64,000 bases of DNA from JABSSA01 sp039975755 (GTDB lineage Bacteria > Pseudomonadota > Alphaproteobacteria > Rhodobacterales > Rhodobacteraceae), in contig JBDWGM010000062.1 in NCBI GenBank assembly GCA_039975755.1, forward strand, positions 1 to 64,000. The letters are read 5' to 3'. The position numbers and the translations under genes were made by a program. The notes under the pieces are model-generated. The model ran no database searches, was not told where the DNA came from, and worked only from the letters and a program-made list of their open reading frames with translations. Of this stretch, positions 15,795-23,792 are shown one piece after another; the first letter of the stretch is position 1; each line of letters opens with the position of its first letter.

Positions 15795-17050
15795 AGCATC
15801 TCCTCTTTGAATGCCAAACCGCCACCTTGGCCGTACCGTTCACGGTTCAGACTATGTCCCATCAGATCGCGCCGCACACGGTCGTCTACACCGGCCCGCA
15901 ACAGCCTGTCTTCAAAACTGTGGCGCAGGGAATACATCACATGTTTCTCGCTCTCCATCAGACCATTCGCCCGCAGATATTTGTTCACAGTCGCGGACAA
16001 GGTGGCGTCGCTGTCTCGGTACGTCGGGAACCCGTTCGGAAAGGCGCGCATCGCATCAAGGCTAACGCCAACCAGCGGAATGACCCGTTTCGAGTTCTTG
16101 TTCTTAATCGCACGCCCCTCGCGCGGCTTGATGATCATGTGGGGAATTTCTGCGTCCAAACAGAACTGATCCGGTGCCGCACAGGCCGCCTCAGACGGAC
16201 GGTAACCGGTGTTGATCATCCCCAACAGAATGGCCCGCCCTTCGGGGTTCAGTGACGTCAACGCACCCGGCGCGAGCAGCTTTGAACGAATCCAGTCATC
16301 ACTGAAGGGCGGACGTTCCGACTTTTCGCCTTCTTTAAAGGCCAGGCCATCAAGCGGCAGGTCCACCTCCAGCCGTTTCATCTTGTTGACGGTTTTCAGA
16401 ACATCGCCGAGGTGGATGAGATCTTTGTTGGCTGAGTTCGCCGTCAAGCCGCCCGTTTCAATCCGTTCCTGCCAGTAGCTTCGGAACTCCAGCATGTCGT
16501 CAGCGGTGATCTCGTTGATCGGCTTGTCGCCAACAACACTGACAAAATTCCGGACAGCTTTCTTGCGCGGGTTCTCCCACCGCCGTTTCTGGTCGTCGCT
16601 TTTGCCGAACGTCTTATCCTTGGCCAGCCCCCAATAGGCCTCCAATGCCTGTGTCACTTTCAGCGCCGGAGGTTTCTTGGTCCCCAGAACCGCTGCGGCA
16701 TCTAATGGGTCGGGTGTCTGATTGCGATTGGCGATGACCTCAATCCGCTCCAGCAGACTGTCGATCGGCAGCTTCACCACGTGATCCAGCGGCAAATAGC
16801 GCACGCCTTTCGCCGCAGCCAAATCCTGGACGGCCTCATAATGCTTCTCCGCGTCAACGTCATGGCCGGACAACCGTGCTTTCCAAGCGGCAACCTGTTC
16901 GTTCCAGACCGCAGGAGCTTTCTCATCAGCCAGTCGCCTAGAATCCGTCTTCAGGCTGATCCAGATTTCTGACCGAGACTCAACTTGTTGAAACTCAACA
17001 GGTACACGGCGGCGCAAACACCACTGATTTCCCCTTTTGATCACAGACAT
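15776..17050 (-). CDS. Tyrosine recombinase, integrase of element 1
   Basis: 424 aa from the ATG at 17048-17050. A longer frame extends to 17272, but its extra part is a translation of the tRNA repeat (GFESLRLRH) and cannot be native. The N-terminus MSVIKRGNQWCLRRRVPVEF is the arm/SAM-like start common to this integrase type. The catalytic domain shows the first arginine in NTGYRPSEAA, the second in YSLRHSFEDR, then LMGHSLNRERYG with the histidine and the tyrosine nucleophile. The gene starts about 145 bases from the tRNA-derived repeat at 17196 and reads into element 1, as expected for its own integrase. No excisionase gene was recognised nearby. Confidence 0.9.
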   Translation of the reverse strand: MSVIKRGNQWCLRRRVPVEFQQVESRSEIWISLKTDSRRLADEKAPAVWNEQVAAWKARLSGHDVDAEKHYEAVQDLAAAKGVRYLPLDHVVKLPIDSLLERIEVIANRNQTPDPLDAAAVLGTKKPPALKVTQALEAYWGLAKDKTFGKSDDQKRRWENPRKKAVRNFVSVVGDKPINEITADDMLEFRSYWQERIETGGLTANSANKDLIHLGDVLKTVNKMKRLEVDLPLDGLAFKEGEKSERPPFSDDWIRSKLLAPGALTSLNPEGRAILLGMINTGYRPSEAACAAPDQFCLDAEIPHMIIKPREGRAIKNKNSKRVIPLVGVSLDAMRAFPNGFPTYRDSDATLSATVNKYLRANGLMESEKHVMYSLRHSFEDRLLRAGVDDRVRRDLMGHSLNRERYGQGGGLAFKEEMLQRIAF

Positions 17051-17079
17051 AATGCACCCCGCTTTGGCCCTGCTGTGTC

Positions 17080-17098
17080 GCAGATTGTGTAGCAATTT
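17080..17098. repeat. Putative integrase arm site, right end of element 1
   Basis: GCAGATTGTGTAGCAATTT, matching 16 of 19 positions with 1586-1604. It lies between the integrase start and the att repeat, so integrase bound here could also regulate its own gene. Confidence 0.45.
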
Positions 17099-17195
17099 CG
17101 GGGTGTTCGAATGGCCAATACACCATACAAAACACCCTTTAACAGGGTAAGTACGCGTAAAATATGAGCTTTCAAGGTTCGGTCGAATTTGGTCA

Positions 17196-17258
17196 TGGCG
17201 GAGACGAAGGGATTCGAACCCTCGAGACCCTTCCGGGCCTACTCCCTTAGCAGGGGAG
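17196..17258. repeat. Attachment repeat, 63-bp copy of the serine tRNA 3' part
   Basis: Identical over 63 bases to 27477-27539, the 3' two thirds of the serine tRNA including anticodon loop and CCA, in the same orientation. After CAGGGGAG the sequences diverge, so this copy lacks the tRNA 5' third and is not a working gene. It is the junction between element 1 and element 2. Confidence 0.9.
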
Positions 17259-17377
17259 AGCAGTGACCTCACATGACCGCCTATGACCGGACAAAATGAT
17301 CCGTAAAGTCAATGATATACTTGAGTTTTTTCGGCTATGGGCGTACATAAGCGGTCATGCGATCACAGTATGAGCTC

Positions 17378-17397
17378 TACCCCAATTCTACCCCCAA
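17378..17397. repeat. TACCCC pair at the left end of element 2
   Basis: TACCCCAATTCTACCCCCAA, two TACCCC boxes eleven bases apart and just upstream of the integrase. Related boxes lie at the element's right end (27369-27396) and at 1413-1439. Likely integrase arm sites that could also repress the integrase promoter. Confidence 0.45.
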
Positions 17398-17418
17398 TCC
17401 GCCAAGGGAAAGTTCCCA

Positions 17419-18618
17419 ATGCCCAAGTTGAAGTTATCCGATGCGAAAATCAGAAGTCTCAAACCACCGGCGACAGGCCGCGTGGATTACTATGATGCGG
17501 ACAGCGGCGGGAAACTGGTTTTGCGCGTCGGCACATCCGGCACCAAGGCGTGGTCGGTCGTCTTTCGTGTAGCCGGAGGCGGAGGGATCAGCGAAACCGG
17601 ACGGTTGCTGCGCGACAAACAAAGGCGGGTCTCGCTCGGTGCATATCCGCTGATCTCGCTGGGGGATGCACGCAAAAAGGCGGCTGAGATTGTCGCCAAT
17701 GCGGACCAAGGGATTGACCCGCGCGCAGCCCAACGGGCAGAGGTGGACGAACGCCTTGAAACGACCGTTGCTTCCTTGGCGGACCGTATGCTGGGCATGG
17801 AGAACCATGGTAGCGTCGAGAAATACCGTAAGTATTTCCATATGCACATTAACCCCCACATTGGCAGGAAGCCGATAAACGATCTTACCGTCGATGATGT
17901 TGACGACCTCCTTGCGCTGTTTGTTGATGCGGGCAAAGAGGGCACGGCACGCGAAGTCCGCAAAATGCTTCGCAAGCTTTTTGGGTGGGCAAAGAAGCGG
18001 CGCATCTTAGCTGACAATTTCATGGCCGACTATGAGCGGCGAGACATTGCATATCAGCCGCGAGATAGAGTGCTAAATTCAGACGAATTGAAGAAGGTCT
18101 GGAATGCTGCTGAAGCAATGAAATACCCCTACGGACCAGCTATCAAGCTGCTGATCCTTACGGGCCTTCGTAAAAGCGAAATCACCAAACTGACTTGGGA
18201 CGAACTGGATCATGAAAACCAAGCGCTGCATCTAGGTTCGGAAAGATCGAAGACCCGCGTCCGTATCTTCGCTCCCCTGTCGGACATGGCTTGGGAAATA
18301 CTCAAGGCCCAGCCGCGTGGGACGAAGGGGCCTCACGTGTTTTCCACGACCGATGGGCAATCACCCACTTTCCTAGACAAGAAAGCCCAAACAAATCTGC
18401 ATAAGGCCGCTGGTTTCGGTGAGTTTTGGTTTCACGATTTGCGCCGCACACTTCGCACACGGCTGGCGATGTTGGGCGTTGATCGCGACATTGCTGAACG
18501 GATCATCAACCACAGCCAAGGCAAAGACCAATACGATCAGTATGGGTATCAGAAGGAACGGAAAGCTGCGCTGGACAAGTTTGCCGATCATTTGAAGGGA
18601 TTGGTTGATGGACGGTAG
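17419..18618 (+). CDS. P4-type tyrosine integrase of element 2
   Basis: 399 aa. The N-terminus (LSDAKIRSLKPPATGRVDYYD) is the arm-binding domain of P4-type integrases, whose members mostly insert into tRNA 3' ends. The catalytic domain shows LTGLRKSEI (first arginine), FHDLRRTLRT (histidine and second arginine), INHSQG and the tyrosine nucleophile in DQYDQYGY. The gene starts 160 bases from the att repeat at 17196-17258 and points into the element. Its stop overlaps the next start, which would couple expression to the downstream gene. Confidence 0.93.
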   Translation: MPKLKLSDAKIRSLKPPATGRVDYYDADSGGKLVLRVGTSGTKAWSVVFRVAGGGGISETGRLLRDKQRRVSLGAYPLISLGDARKKAAEIVANADQGIDPRAAQRAEVDERLETTVASLADRMLGMENHGSVEKYRKYFHMHINPHIGRKPINDLTVDDVDDLLALFVDAGKEGTAREVRKMLRKLFGWAKKRRILADNFMADYERRDIAYQPRDRVLNSDELKKVWNAAEAMKYPYGPAIKLLILTGLRKSEITKLTWDELDHENQALHLGSERSKTRVRIFAPLSDMAWEILKAQPRGTKGPHVFSTTDGQSPTFLDKKAQTNLHKAAGFGEFWFHDLRRTLRTRLAMLGVDRDIAERIINHSQGKDQYDQYGYQKERKAALDKFADHLKGLVDGR

Positions 18619-19213
18619 ATATGGGAAAGACAAGGACTTCCGAGAAGAAGCTGAATTTATCGCCACGCTTTTTCCCGTCGAAGGGGGTTTCAAAGGCGTG
18701 TCAGCAGACGATGTTTATTGCCTGTTAAAACTGATTGAACCCGAATTCTACAATGCAGAAGTCGGCTATGCCCGACGCTGGGCGACGGCCCAAAAGTATA
18801 AAGGGAAGCGGAAACCATTCGAAAAGAAGGGTTCTGCGTCAGGTGGGCAACTTGGCGAAGGCGTAGTGGTGGATCATCGCACCGACGGCGCAAAAAAAAT
18901 GTGGGAGAACTTCGCTTTTACCGGCAGCGGTACTGCAACCCCACCACTTCGAAAAGAACAGGCTACTGACCCGAATTGGCGTCCTATGTCTCGTGATCCA
19001 ATTCGTGCAATCAAACCCTTTCTCAAAAAGTTCGCTGACGATCATCAGTTTCCCGGTGGCCGTGACATGAGATTTTATGACACAGACGTATACAGGGAAG
19101 ACGGCATCGAATTTACTGATGTAGATCATCTGACCTGTGCAAAGCGTCTCTGCATTTCGGTTTCTCAGTTCTTTTGGCCGCTTTATCGGCCAAGGCACTG
19201 GATGAAAGACTGA
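18608..19213 (+). CDS. Unknown protein following the integrase
   Basis: 201 aa. I do not recognise a family. It is hydrophilic, with a basic stretch KYKGKRKPFEKKG near residues 65-77, no signal peptide and no membrane segment. The ATG at 18608 lies inside the last codons of the integrase gene, which argues for co-transcription and translational coupling. A regulatory or DNA-associated role would fit its place, but nothing in the sequence proves it. Confidence 0.7.
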   Translation: MDGRYGKDKDFREEAEFIATLFPVEGGFKGVSADDVYCLLKLIEPEFYNAEVGYARRWATAQKYKGKRKPFEKKGSASGGQLGEGVVVDHRTDGAKKMWENFAFTGSGTATPPLRKEQATDPNWRPMSRDPIRAIKPFLKKFADDHQFPGGRDMRFYDTDVYREDGIEFTDVDHLTCAKRLCISVSQFFWPLYRPRHWMKD

Positions 19214-19233
19214 CCGTTTTTCTGGCCCCGATG
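19212..19233 (+). promoter_or_regulatory. Shared 22-bp element upstream of alpA-like gene
   Basis: Starts GACCGTTTTTCTGGCCCCG; it matches 20 of 22 positions with 22766-22787, upstream of the small terminase gene. Two copies ahead of two different transcription units suggest a common regulator site or a T-rich terminator followed by a promoter. Confidence 0.45.
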
Positions 19234-19294
19234 TTTGGGCACCCCTTTCAGTCTATCCCTTGGGCATCCGATCTTTAGCCGGGGATTACGCCCA

Positions 19295-19525
19295 ATGACC
19301 GACCGCTTCTTATCGCCCAAAGCCACATCAGAAATGGTGTCTTATCCTGTGCGATCTATCCGGCGGATGGTGGTCGAAGGCAACTTTCCTAAACCAATCA
19401 GTTTGTCTGAAAAACGCATCGCTTACCTAGAAAGCGAAGTGAAATCTTGGATGGCCGAAAAGCTGAAAGCATCGGATAAACCCGTCCCCAATTCACTACA
19501 AAACGCATACGTAACCGAAAAATAG
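19295..19525 (+). CDS. AlpA-like helix-turn-helix regulator
   Basis: 76 aa from the ATG at 19295, after a GGGG stretch about ten bases upstream. RFLSPKATSEMVSYPVRSIRRMV and the following GNFPKPISLSEKRIAYLESEV fit the AlpA/MerR-like fold: a helix-turn-helix that recognises DNA, the FPkPi turn and the closing strand (W at 67 in SWMAEK). In P4-like satellites and islands AlpA activates integrase or excision functions. Its place between integrase and replication genes agrees with that role. Confidence 0.8.
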   Translation: MTDRFLSPKATSEMVSYPVRSIRRMVVEGNFPKPISLSEKRIAYLESEVKSWMAEKLKASDKPVPNSLQNAYVTEK

Positions 19526-19557
19526 ACCCGGCGGAAAATGGGACATTTCACCGGGTC
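19525..19557 (+). promoter_or_regulatory. Intercistronic hairpin between alpA-like gene and primase gene
   Basis: GACCCGG (19525-19531) pairs with CCGGGTC (19551-19557), and the inner bases AAATG/CATTT extend the stem. The hairpin begins on the alpA stop codon and ends about 20 bases before the primase start. It has no T-tract. It could act as an attenuator or an RNA processing site that sets primase levels. Confidence 0.5.
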
Positions 19558-19577
19558 CAAAAGTGAAAGGTTGCGTT

Positions 19578-22205
19578 ATGAAAGGTAGCAACAATAACGA
19601 AAAAAATCAACCCCTTACAGGAACTCGGTTGCGGAATGCCTATGACTTCTTGAAGCATATTCATCCTGATCGCCCTTGGGTGATTTCGACGCTTGATCCG
19701 TCGAACAAGAACGCGATCCACACCGTGGTATTCCGTGATGACATCAAGGCAGGAAGCGGTGGCAAACACCTCAAAAGCAAGCATGACCTTGGTGCTTTCT
19801 TGGTCGAAAATGAGAACAAGAACGTCTATTTTCAGATCAACCCGGTCCGTAAGGATGCATATAATCTGGCATCAAAACCTTCTGCGGATCAGATTGAGGC
19901 AATGGAATGGTTACAGGTCGATGCTGACCCCCAGCCGGGTCAAACACCTGAAGAATGCAAGGAAGCAGTTCTGGACGAAATTAGGCGGGTCTGTGCCAGT
20001 CTGAAAATTGGTGATGTCTCACTGATCGTGGACAGCGGGAATGGCATCCAGTTCTTTATCAAGCTGACGAAACCGATCCCTATTGAGGGTAGCACGGCGG
20101 ATGAACGGAAGGCCCACGCGATTGAACTGGGCGGATACAGCAAAGCCCTTGCCGCTATGTTGGGTGAAGATGTCGAAATCGTGGATGGCCGCGCCCGGTC
20201 CAAAGGTGATCATTGCCACAGTCCGGCACACATGATGCGGCTTCCGTTCACGGTGAATAATCCCGATGAAAAGAAGAAGGCCAAGGGTCGCGTCCGCGTG
20301 CCAACGGCGCTTCTTCAGCTGAAGGACATTGCCCATCCGTTCAGCTTGTTTCGCAAGGCCAAGACTGGGATCAAATTGCCGCCGAATTACAAAGGCCCAG
20401 CGTTCAATATGAACCGGCTTAAGTCTGCTGAATTGGCTTTCCCTGATCCTTCTGTCATCCAGAAAGCAGCACAGAAGACGAAGCGCGAAGATGACGCCCG
20501 CCTGATGCAGATCATTCTGGATGGGCGTGATCATGACCGGCCCAAGGAAAATGACGACAGCCGGTCATCTTGGGTGTTCGATGTCGCTTGCAACCTGCAT
20601 CGACTTGGACTGAAGCCGACTGACATCGCGCTGTGCTTGCTGAACCCGGAATGGGCGATCAGCGAAAGTGTGTTGGAACAGAAAGACCCAAATACCTATG
20701 CAGCCCGACAAGTGGCCCGCGCGATTGAGCGGGTGGCTTGTGACGAATTGGCCGAACAAGAAACACGGGACGAAGAGCATTCTGGCACGCTGGAACTGAT
20801 GAACGCTCGTTTCTATGTATTAGGCAATGAAGCCGGGAAGGCCCGTGTCATGCGCTGGGAGCAGAGCAAAACAGACCCCAGCCGAAACGTATCTCGTCTC
20901 CAAACCCATGAAGACTTCATCAAGAGCCTTCGGAACCAGTTTGTCGAAGATGTTCGAGAAATTCGTGGCAAGATGACCTCAACAAAGGTTCCGCTTGGTA
21001 AGTGGTGGCTGGATCACCCTGATCGGCCAAACTATGAGGCGACCACGTTCGATCCTATGGACGACAGCCCAATCATCACACGAAAGGGGATCGTCGGGGA
21101 TGATGTCCACTACGTGAACCTGTGGCGGGGATTTCGGTTCGAACCAAAGCCGGGGAACTGGGGCCTTCTTCAGCACCACATGAAGGAACATGTTTGTGGT
21201 GGCTGCGACATTCAGTTCGACTACCTATTTAATTGGATCGCGGACACATTTCAAAACCGCGACCGGCCATCTGGCGCTGCTGTCGTAATGCGTGGCCGCA
21301 AAGGTTCTGGGAAGACCATCATCGGGAAGATCGTCAGTAAATTACTTGGGCAACATGGGTATACGATTACGAATGCATCCCACCTGACAGGCAACTTCAA
21401 TGGGCATCTGGAAGACTGTCTGTTCCTCTTTGCGGATGAAGCCATCGCGCCGACCGATAGCAAGGCCGAAAGCATCCTGAAAACCTTGATCACCGGCGAT
21501 GACATCGCGTTGGAAAAGAAAGGATTGGACCTGACACATGTGTCCAACTTCCTGTCCATCATGATGGCGTCGAACCACGACTTCGTTGTTCCGGCGACGG
21601 ACGACGAACGGCGGTTTGCTGTCTTCGACGTGGCGCACAGCCTGCCGAAGTCGCAGGAAAAGCGATACTTTGATGACATGTTCAAACAACTGGACAGCGG
21701 CGGCTATGAGGCAATGCTGCATGACCTTTTGAGCCGTGACCTGACTGGCTTCCACACGCGCCACAGCATACCTGACACCAAGGGCCTTCAAGACCAGAAA
21801 CTGGCCAACCTCACCCCGATTGATCGTTGGGTGTTGGGTGTTCTTCAGGAAGGGTATCTTCCCGGCCCGCGTCCCAAAAAGGTGGTGGACAGCCACGGCA
21901 ATGCTGTCATGGCAACCAAACGCATTTTGGACAACGGTCGGGAAGTATTGGGACTGGTCGAAATTATCCGCGATGGAGTTCCAGCACTATCCAAAGAAAG
22001 CAACCAAATCATAACTGGGCTTCTGAGGAAAAACTGGGGGGCCATCGCCAAACAGGACAGCGGTGATCGCCGCGCATATTGGCTGTTCCCGCCACTGGCC
22101 GACATGCGGGTTGCTTTCGAAGATCGTTTTGGGCCGATGGATTGGAACTATCAGGACATTTGGATCAATGGTGAATACCGCGATCAGGATGACATGCCCT
22201 TCTGA
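19578..22205 (+). CDS. Primase-helicase replication protein (PrimPol-like plus SF3-like ATPase)
   Basis: 875 aa from the ATG at 19578 (AAAGG seven bases upstream). The N-terminal part contains QVDADP (about 113-118), DSGNGIQFFIKL and HMMRLPFTVNNP, the three metal- and nucleotide-binding blocks of archaeo-eukaryotic-type primases. The C-terminal half has Walker A GRKGSGKT (about 573-580) and Walker B LFADEA, followed by a conserved MASNHDFVV segment with the sensor Asn, typical of virus-type superfamily 3/D5-like helicases. The protein would open and prime the origin of the element when it replicates. The iteron cluster follows immediately, as in P4 where the alpha protein recognises repeats at its origin. 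Confidence 0.88.
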   Translation: MKGSNNNEKNQPLTGTRLRNAYDFLKHIHPDRPWVISTLDPSNKNAIHTVVFRDDIKAGSGGKHLKSKHDLGAFLVENENKNVYFQINPVRKDAYNLASKPSADQIEAMEWLQVDADPQPGQTPEECKEAVLDEIRRVCASLKIGDVSLIVDSGNGIQFFIKLTKPIPIEGSTADERKAHAIELGGYSKALAAMLGEDVEIVDGRARSKGDHCHSPAHMMRLPFTVNNPDEKKKAKGRVRVPTALLQLKDIAHPFSLFRKAKTGIKLPPNYKGPAFNMNRLKSAELAFPDPSVIQKAAQKTKREDDARLMQIILDGRDHDRPKENDDSRSSWVFDVACNLHRLGLKPTDIALCLLNPEWAISESVLEQKDPNTYAARQVARAIERVACDELAEQETRDEEHSGTLELMNARFYVLGNEAGKARVMRWEQSKTDPSRNVSRLQTHEDFIKSLRNQFVEDVREIRGKMTSTKVPLGKWWLDHPDRPNYEATTFDPMDDSPIITRKGIVGDDVHYVNLWRGFRFEPKPGNWGLLQHHMKEHVCGGCDIQFDYLFNWIADTFQNRDRPSGAAVVMRGRKGSGKTIIGKIVSKLLGQHGYTITNASHLTGNFNGHLEDCLFLFADEAIAPTDSKAESILKTLITGDDIALEKKGLDLTHVSNFLSIMMASNHDFVVPATDDERRFAVFDVAHSLPKSQEKRYFDDMFKQLDSGGYEAMLHDLLSRDLTGFHTRHSIPDTKGLQDQKLANLTPIDRWVLGVLQEGYLPGPRPKKVVDSHGNAVMATKRILDNGREVLGLVEIIRDGVPALSKESNQIITGLLRKNWGAIAKQDSGDRRAYWLFPPLADMRVAFEDRFGPMDWNYQDIWINGEYRDQDDMPF

Positions 22206-22765
22206 ATGAGAAGGTATGTGAAGCAAGCTGGCAATAGTGAAGGTAGTTGAAACCCACTACCTTCACACGTAACCATCTGTAAATATTCATAAAATCGGAA
22301 AAGTGAAGCAAGTGCAGCAACTGAAGGCCGCTTTTCGGTTTGTCATGGGCGGGAACACAAAAGCCCAGAAGAATGGGGAAACCAGCTGATTTCTGAAATT
22401 ACTCTAATCTTTTTCAATATATACCTTCACTTACTTCACTTACTTCTCTTTGGTGTTAGGGTACTGTTTTAATTGGGCTTTTATGTGAAGGTAGGTGTGA
22501 AGCAAGTAGCCAAAAGTGAAGGTAGTTGGTCGTGTGTGTGCAAGTTTGCTTTTGGCCAATTCTCTAAATAGGTCATGTGTGCGTTTTCGCAGGCTGTAGC
22601 GATCCTGTCCCTTCCGCCGCTTTAAAAAGGACACAGATGCTGACCTATATACTTAAAATTTACACTGATCTGGGCTTGTTCCACCCCATAAATCTACCCC
22701 ACCATTATAAGCCTTTGATTTTATTTATGGATCATTCCCCAACGTAGGGAAGGTCCGCCTTGGGC

Positions 22766-22787
22766 GACTGTTTTTCTGGCCCCGGTG
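22766..22787 (+). promoter_or_regulatory. Shared 22-bp element upstream of the terminase genes
   Basis: Starts GACTGTTTTTCTGGCCCCG; second copy of the sequence at 19212-19233. It lies 32 bases before the small terminase start and may place packaging genes and alpA under one control. Confidence 0.45.
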
Positions 22788-22800
22788 ATCAACGGCACTG

Positions 22801-22818
22801 GGTCGAATAATTTCGACC
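22801..22818 (+). promoter_or_regulatory. Inverted repeat replacing the ribosome binding site of the small terminase gene
   Basis: GGTCGAA-TAAT-TTCGACC ends one base before the ATG at 22820. No purine-rich Shine-Dalgarno sequence is visible. The repeat could be an operator or an mRNA hairpin that holds back translation of the packaging genes. Confidence 0.5.
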
Positions 22819-22819
22819 T

Positions 22820-23341
22820 ATGACCAAGAAAACCCAAATCCAACTCGCTTACCGCGACCCAGACCAGTCCGGTGAACCATGGACTGTGACGGACACTGGC
22901 CGCGAACTGATCCGCAAGGATCGGTCGAACGGTGTCGCACAGGCTGTGATCGCAGGGCGGTTGGGGATGTCCAGTCGGACCTTCCGCGATGTCCTTGATC
23001 GTTGCGAAGCCACCCGTGCGGCCTATGACGAAGGCACCGGGCAGATGGAAACTGAATTGGTCAGCCTATTGATGGCACATGCCCGCGATGGTGATCGCAC
23101 GTCCATCATCTTCGCTCTCAAGGCTTTGGCTGGGAAGCGTGAAGTCGGGCCAGCCCCTGACGCACCAGCACAGGCCAACCAGCCTAACATCACAATTCAA
23201 ATTCCCCCGGCTATGTCCCAAGCCGATCTGAATGCCCTGACGGCTCAGATGAAGGACGTTTCACCCACCGATCCGAGCGTTGCAGCGCACGACGGGTCCA
23301 AGGACACCATCAATTCCAAGATTAGGAGAATTTCACGATGA
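22820..23341 (+). CDS. Terminase small subunit-like protein
   Basis: 173 aa. The N-terminal third holds a helix-turn-helix (GVAQAVIAGRLGMSSRTFRDVLDR, about 35-58). It is followed by a helical segment ending FALKALAGKRE, a pattern seen in small terminase subunits just before the oligomerisation core. The rest is a Pro/Ala-rich tail. Such proteins recognise the packaging site and load the large subunit. It opens the cluster that ends with the large terminase. The stop overlaps the next start (ATGA). No clear ribosome binding site; see the inverted repeat before it. Confidence 0.7.
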   Translation: MTKKTQIQLAYRDPDQSGEPWTVTDTGRELIRKDRSNGVAQAVIAGRLGMSSRTFRDVLDRCEATRAAYDEGTGQMETELVSLLMAHARDGDRTSIIFALKALAGKREVGPAPDAPAQANQPNITIQIPPAMSQADLNALTAQMKDVSPTDPSVAAHDGSKDTINSKIRRISR

Positions 23342-23625
23342 TCCATTCACCTGTCCCGAAAAAGCACTCACCGTTTGTCAATAGTTACCTATTTCGTCCG
23401 TATGACCTTGGGCAATTGTTTGAAGTCATCGAAGAAGATGGAAGCAGCACACCTGTCTTAATTCCGGGCACTTTCATCGACGGGCTTTGGCACGACGGCA
23501 GTCCTGTCTTGGACCCAGATCGCACATTTGAACCAATCGAAGACCCAGAATTCTATTGCCGCCAAGGATGTAACCCACCCGTGGAAGTGGCTGACACGCC
23601 ATTTGCGGAGGAGTTCGGACAATGA
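23338..23625 (+). CDS. Small unknown protein in the terminase cluster
   Basis: 95 aa, acidic. I do not recognise the family. It has several short proline- and aspartate-rich stretches (EDGSSTPVLIPGTF) and no membrane segment. Four-base overlaps with the genes on both sides mean it is translated as part of one tightly coupled unit, which supports it being real. A structural or packaging accessory role is only a guess. Confidence 0.7.
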   Translation: MIHSPVPKKHSPFVNSYLFRPYDLGQLFEVIEEDGSSTPVLIPGTFIDGLWHDGSPVLDPDRTFEPIEDPEFYCRQGCNPPVEVADTPFAEEFGQ

Positions 23626-23792
23626 CTATCCCCAAAACTTCTTACCAAAAGCGACCACCACGTTCCGTAGACAGCGAACTGGAACATGCGGTTCGCCATT
23701 TTGACCGCGCCGTCGAATGTGCTGACGACGAAGTGCAGCTGTTCAAGATCAGACGCCAACTCTACATATTTTTGAAGGAAATCAGCCAATGA
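23622..23792 (+). CDS. 56-aa unknown protein in the terminase cluster
   Basis: Begins MTIPKTSYQKRPPR and ends FLKEISQ. It has four-base ATGA overlaps with both the 95-aa gene before it and the 90-aa gene after it; without it the overlap chain would be broken. The middle is an amphipathic, charged helix pair. No family recognised. Its small size makes it easy to miss in automatic annotation. Confidence 0.65.
   Translation: MTIPKTSYQKRPPRSVDSELEHAVRHFDRAVECADDEVQLFKIRRQLYIFLKEISQ

Larger units (their letters stand above)
1507..17195. mobile_element. Element 1: mobilizable tRNA-Ser island carrying a biosynthetic operon
   Basis: About 15.7 kb between two tRNA-Ser-derived direct repeats (1493-1506 and 17196-17258). 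It holds a LysR regulator, a ten-gene operon, a MobV-type relaxase, a candidate oriT hairpin and a tyrosine integrase next to the right boundary. A GCAGAWTGTGTAGCAAYTT sequence sits just inside both ends (1586-1604 and 17080-17098), as expected for integrase arm sites. No conjugation (type IV secretion) genes are present, so transfer would need a helper. The boundaries are inferred from repeats and have not been confirmed by an empty-site comparison. Confidence 0.65.
22206..22819. other. Putative replication origin region with iterons
   Basis: Non-coding stretch with at least eight copies of an 11-base unit GTGAAGNNAGT in both orientations. Forward copies start at 22218, 22238, 22303, 22485, 22497 and 22516; reverse copies lie at 22256-22266 and in the direct repeat CTTCACTTACTTCACTTAC around 22426-22444. 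A composite 34-base unit is repeated at 22217-22250 and 22496-22529. The centre (22388-22424) is A/T-rich. Iterons next to a primase-helicase gene and an A/T-rich stretch make this the likely origin of element 2. Confidence 0.75.

Noticed and set aside
17051..17272. N-terminal extension of the element 1 integrase
   Set aside because: It translates the tRNA-derived repeat (GFESLRLRH) and intergenic DNA; the conserved integrase start is at 17050.
17196..17285. Second serine tRNA gene
   Set aside because: Only the 3' two thirds match; the 5' acceptor strand and D-arm are missing, so it cannot fold into a tRNA.
22217..22529. CRISPR array
   Set aside because: The repeats are short (11 bases), occur in both orientations and have irregular spacing; they fit iterons, and no cas genes are present.
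22440..22634. 64-aa minus-strand protein in the origin region
   Set aside because: It overlaps the iterons, needs a GTG start and has no ribosome binding site or family motif.
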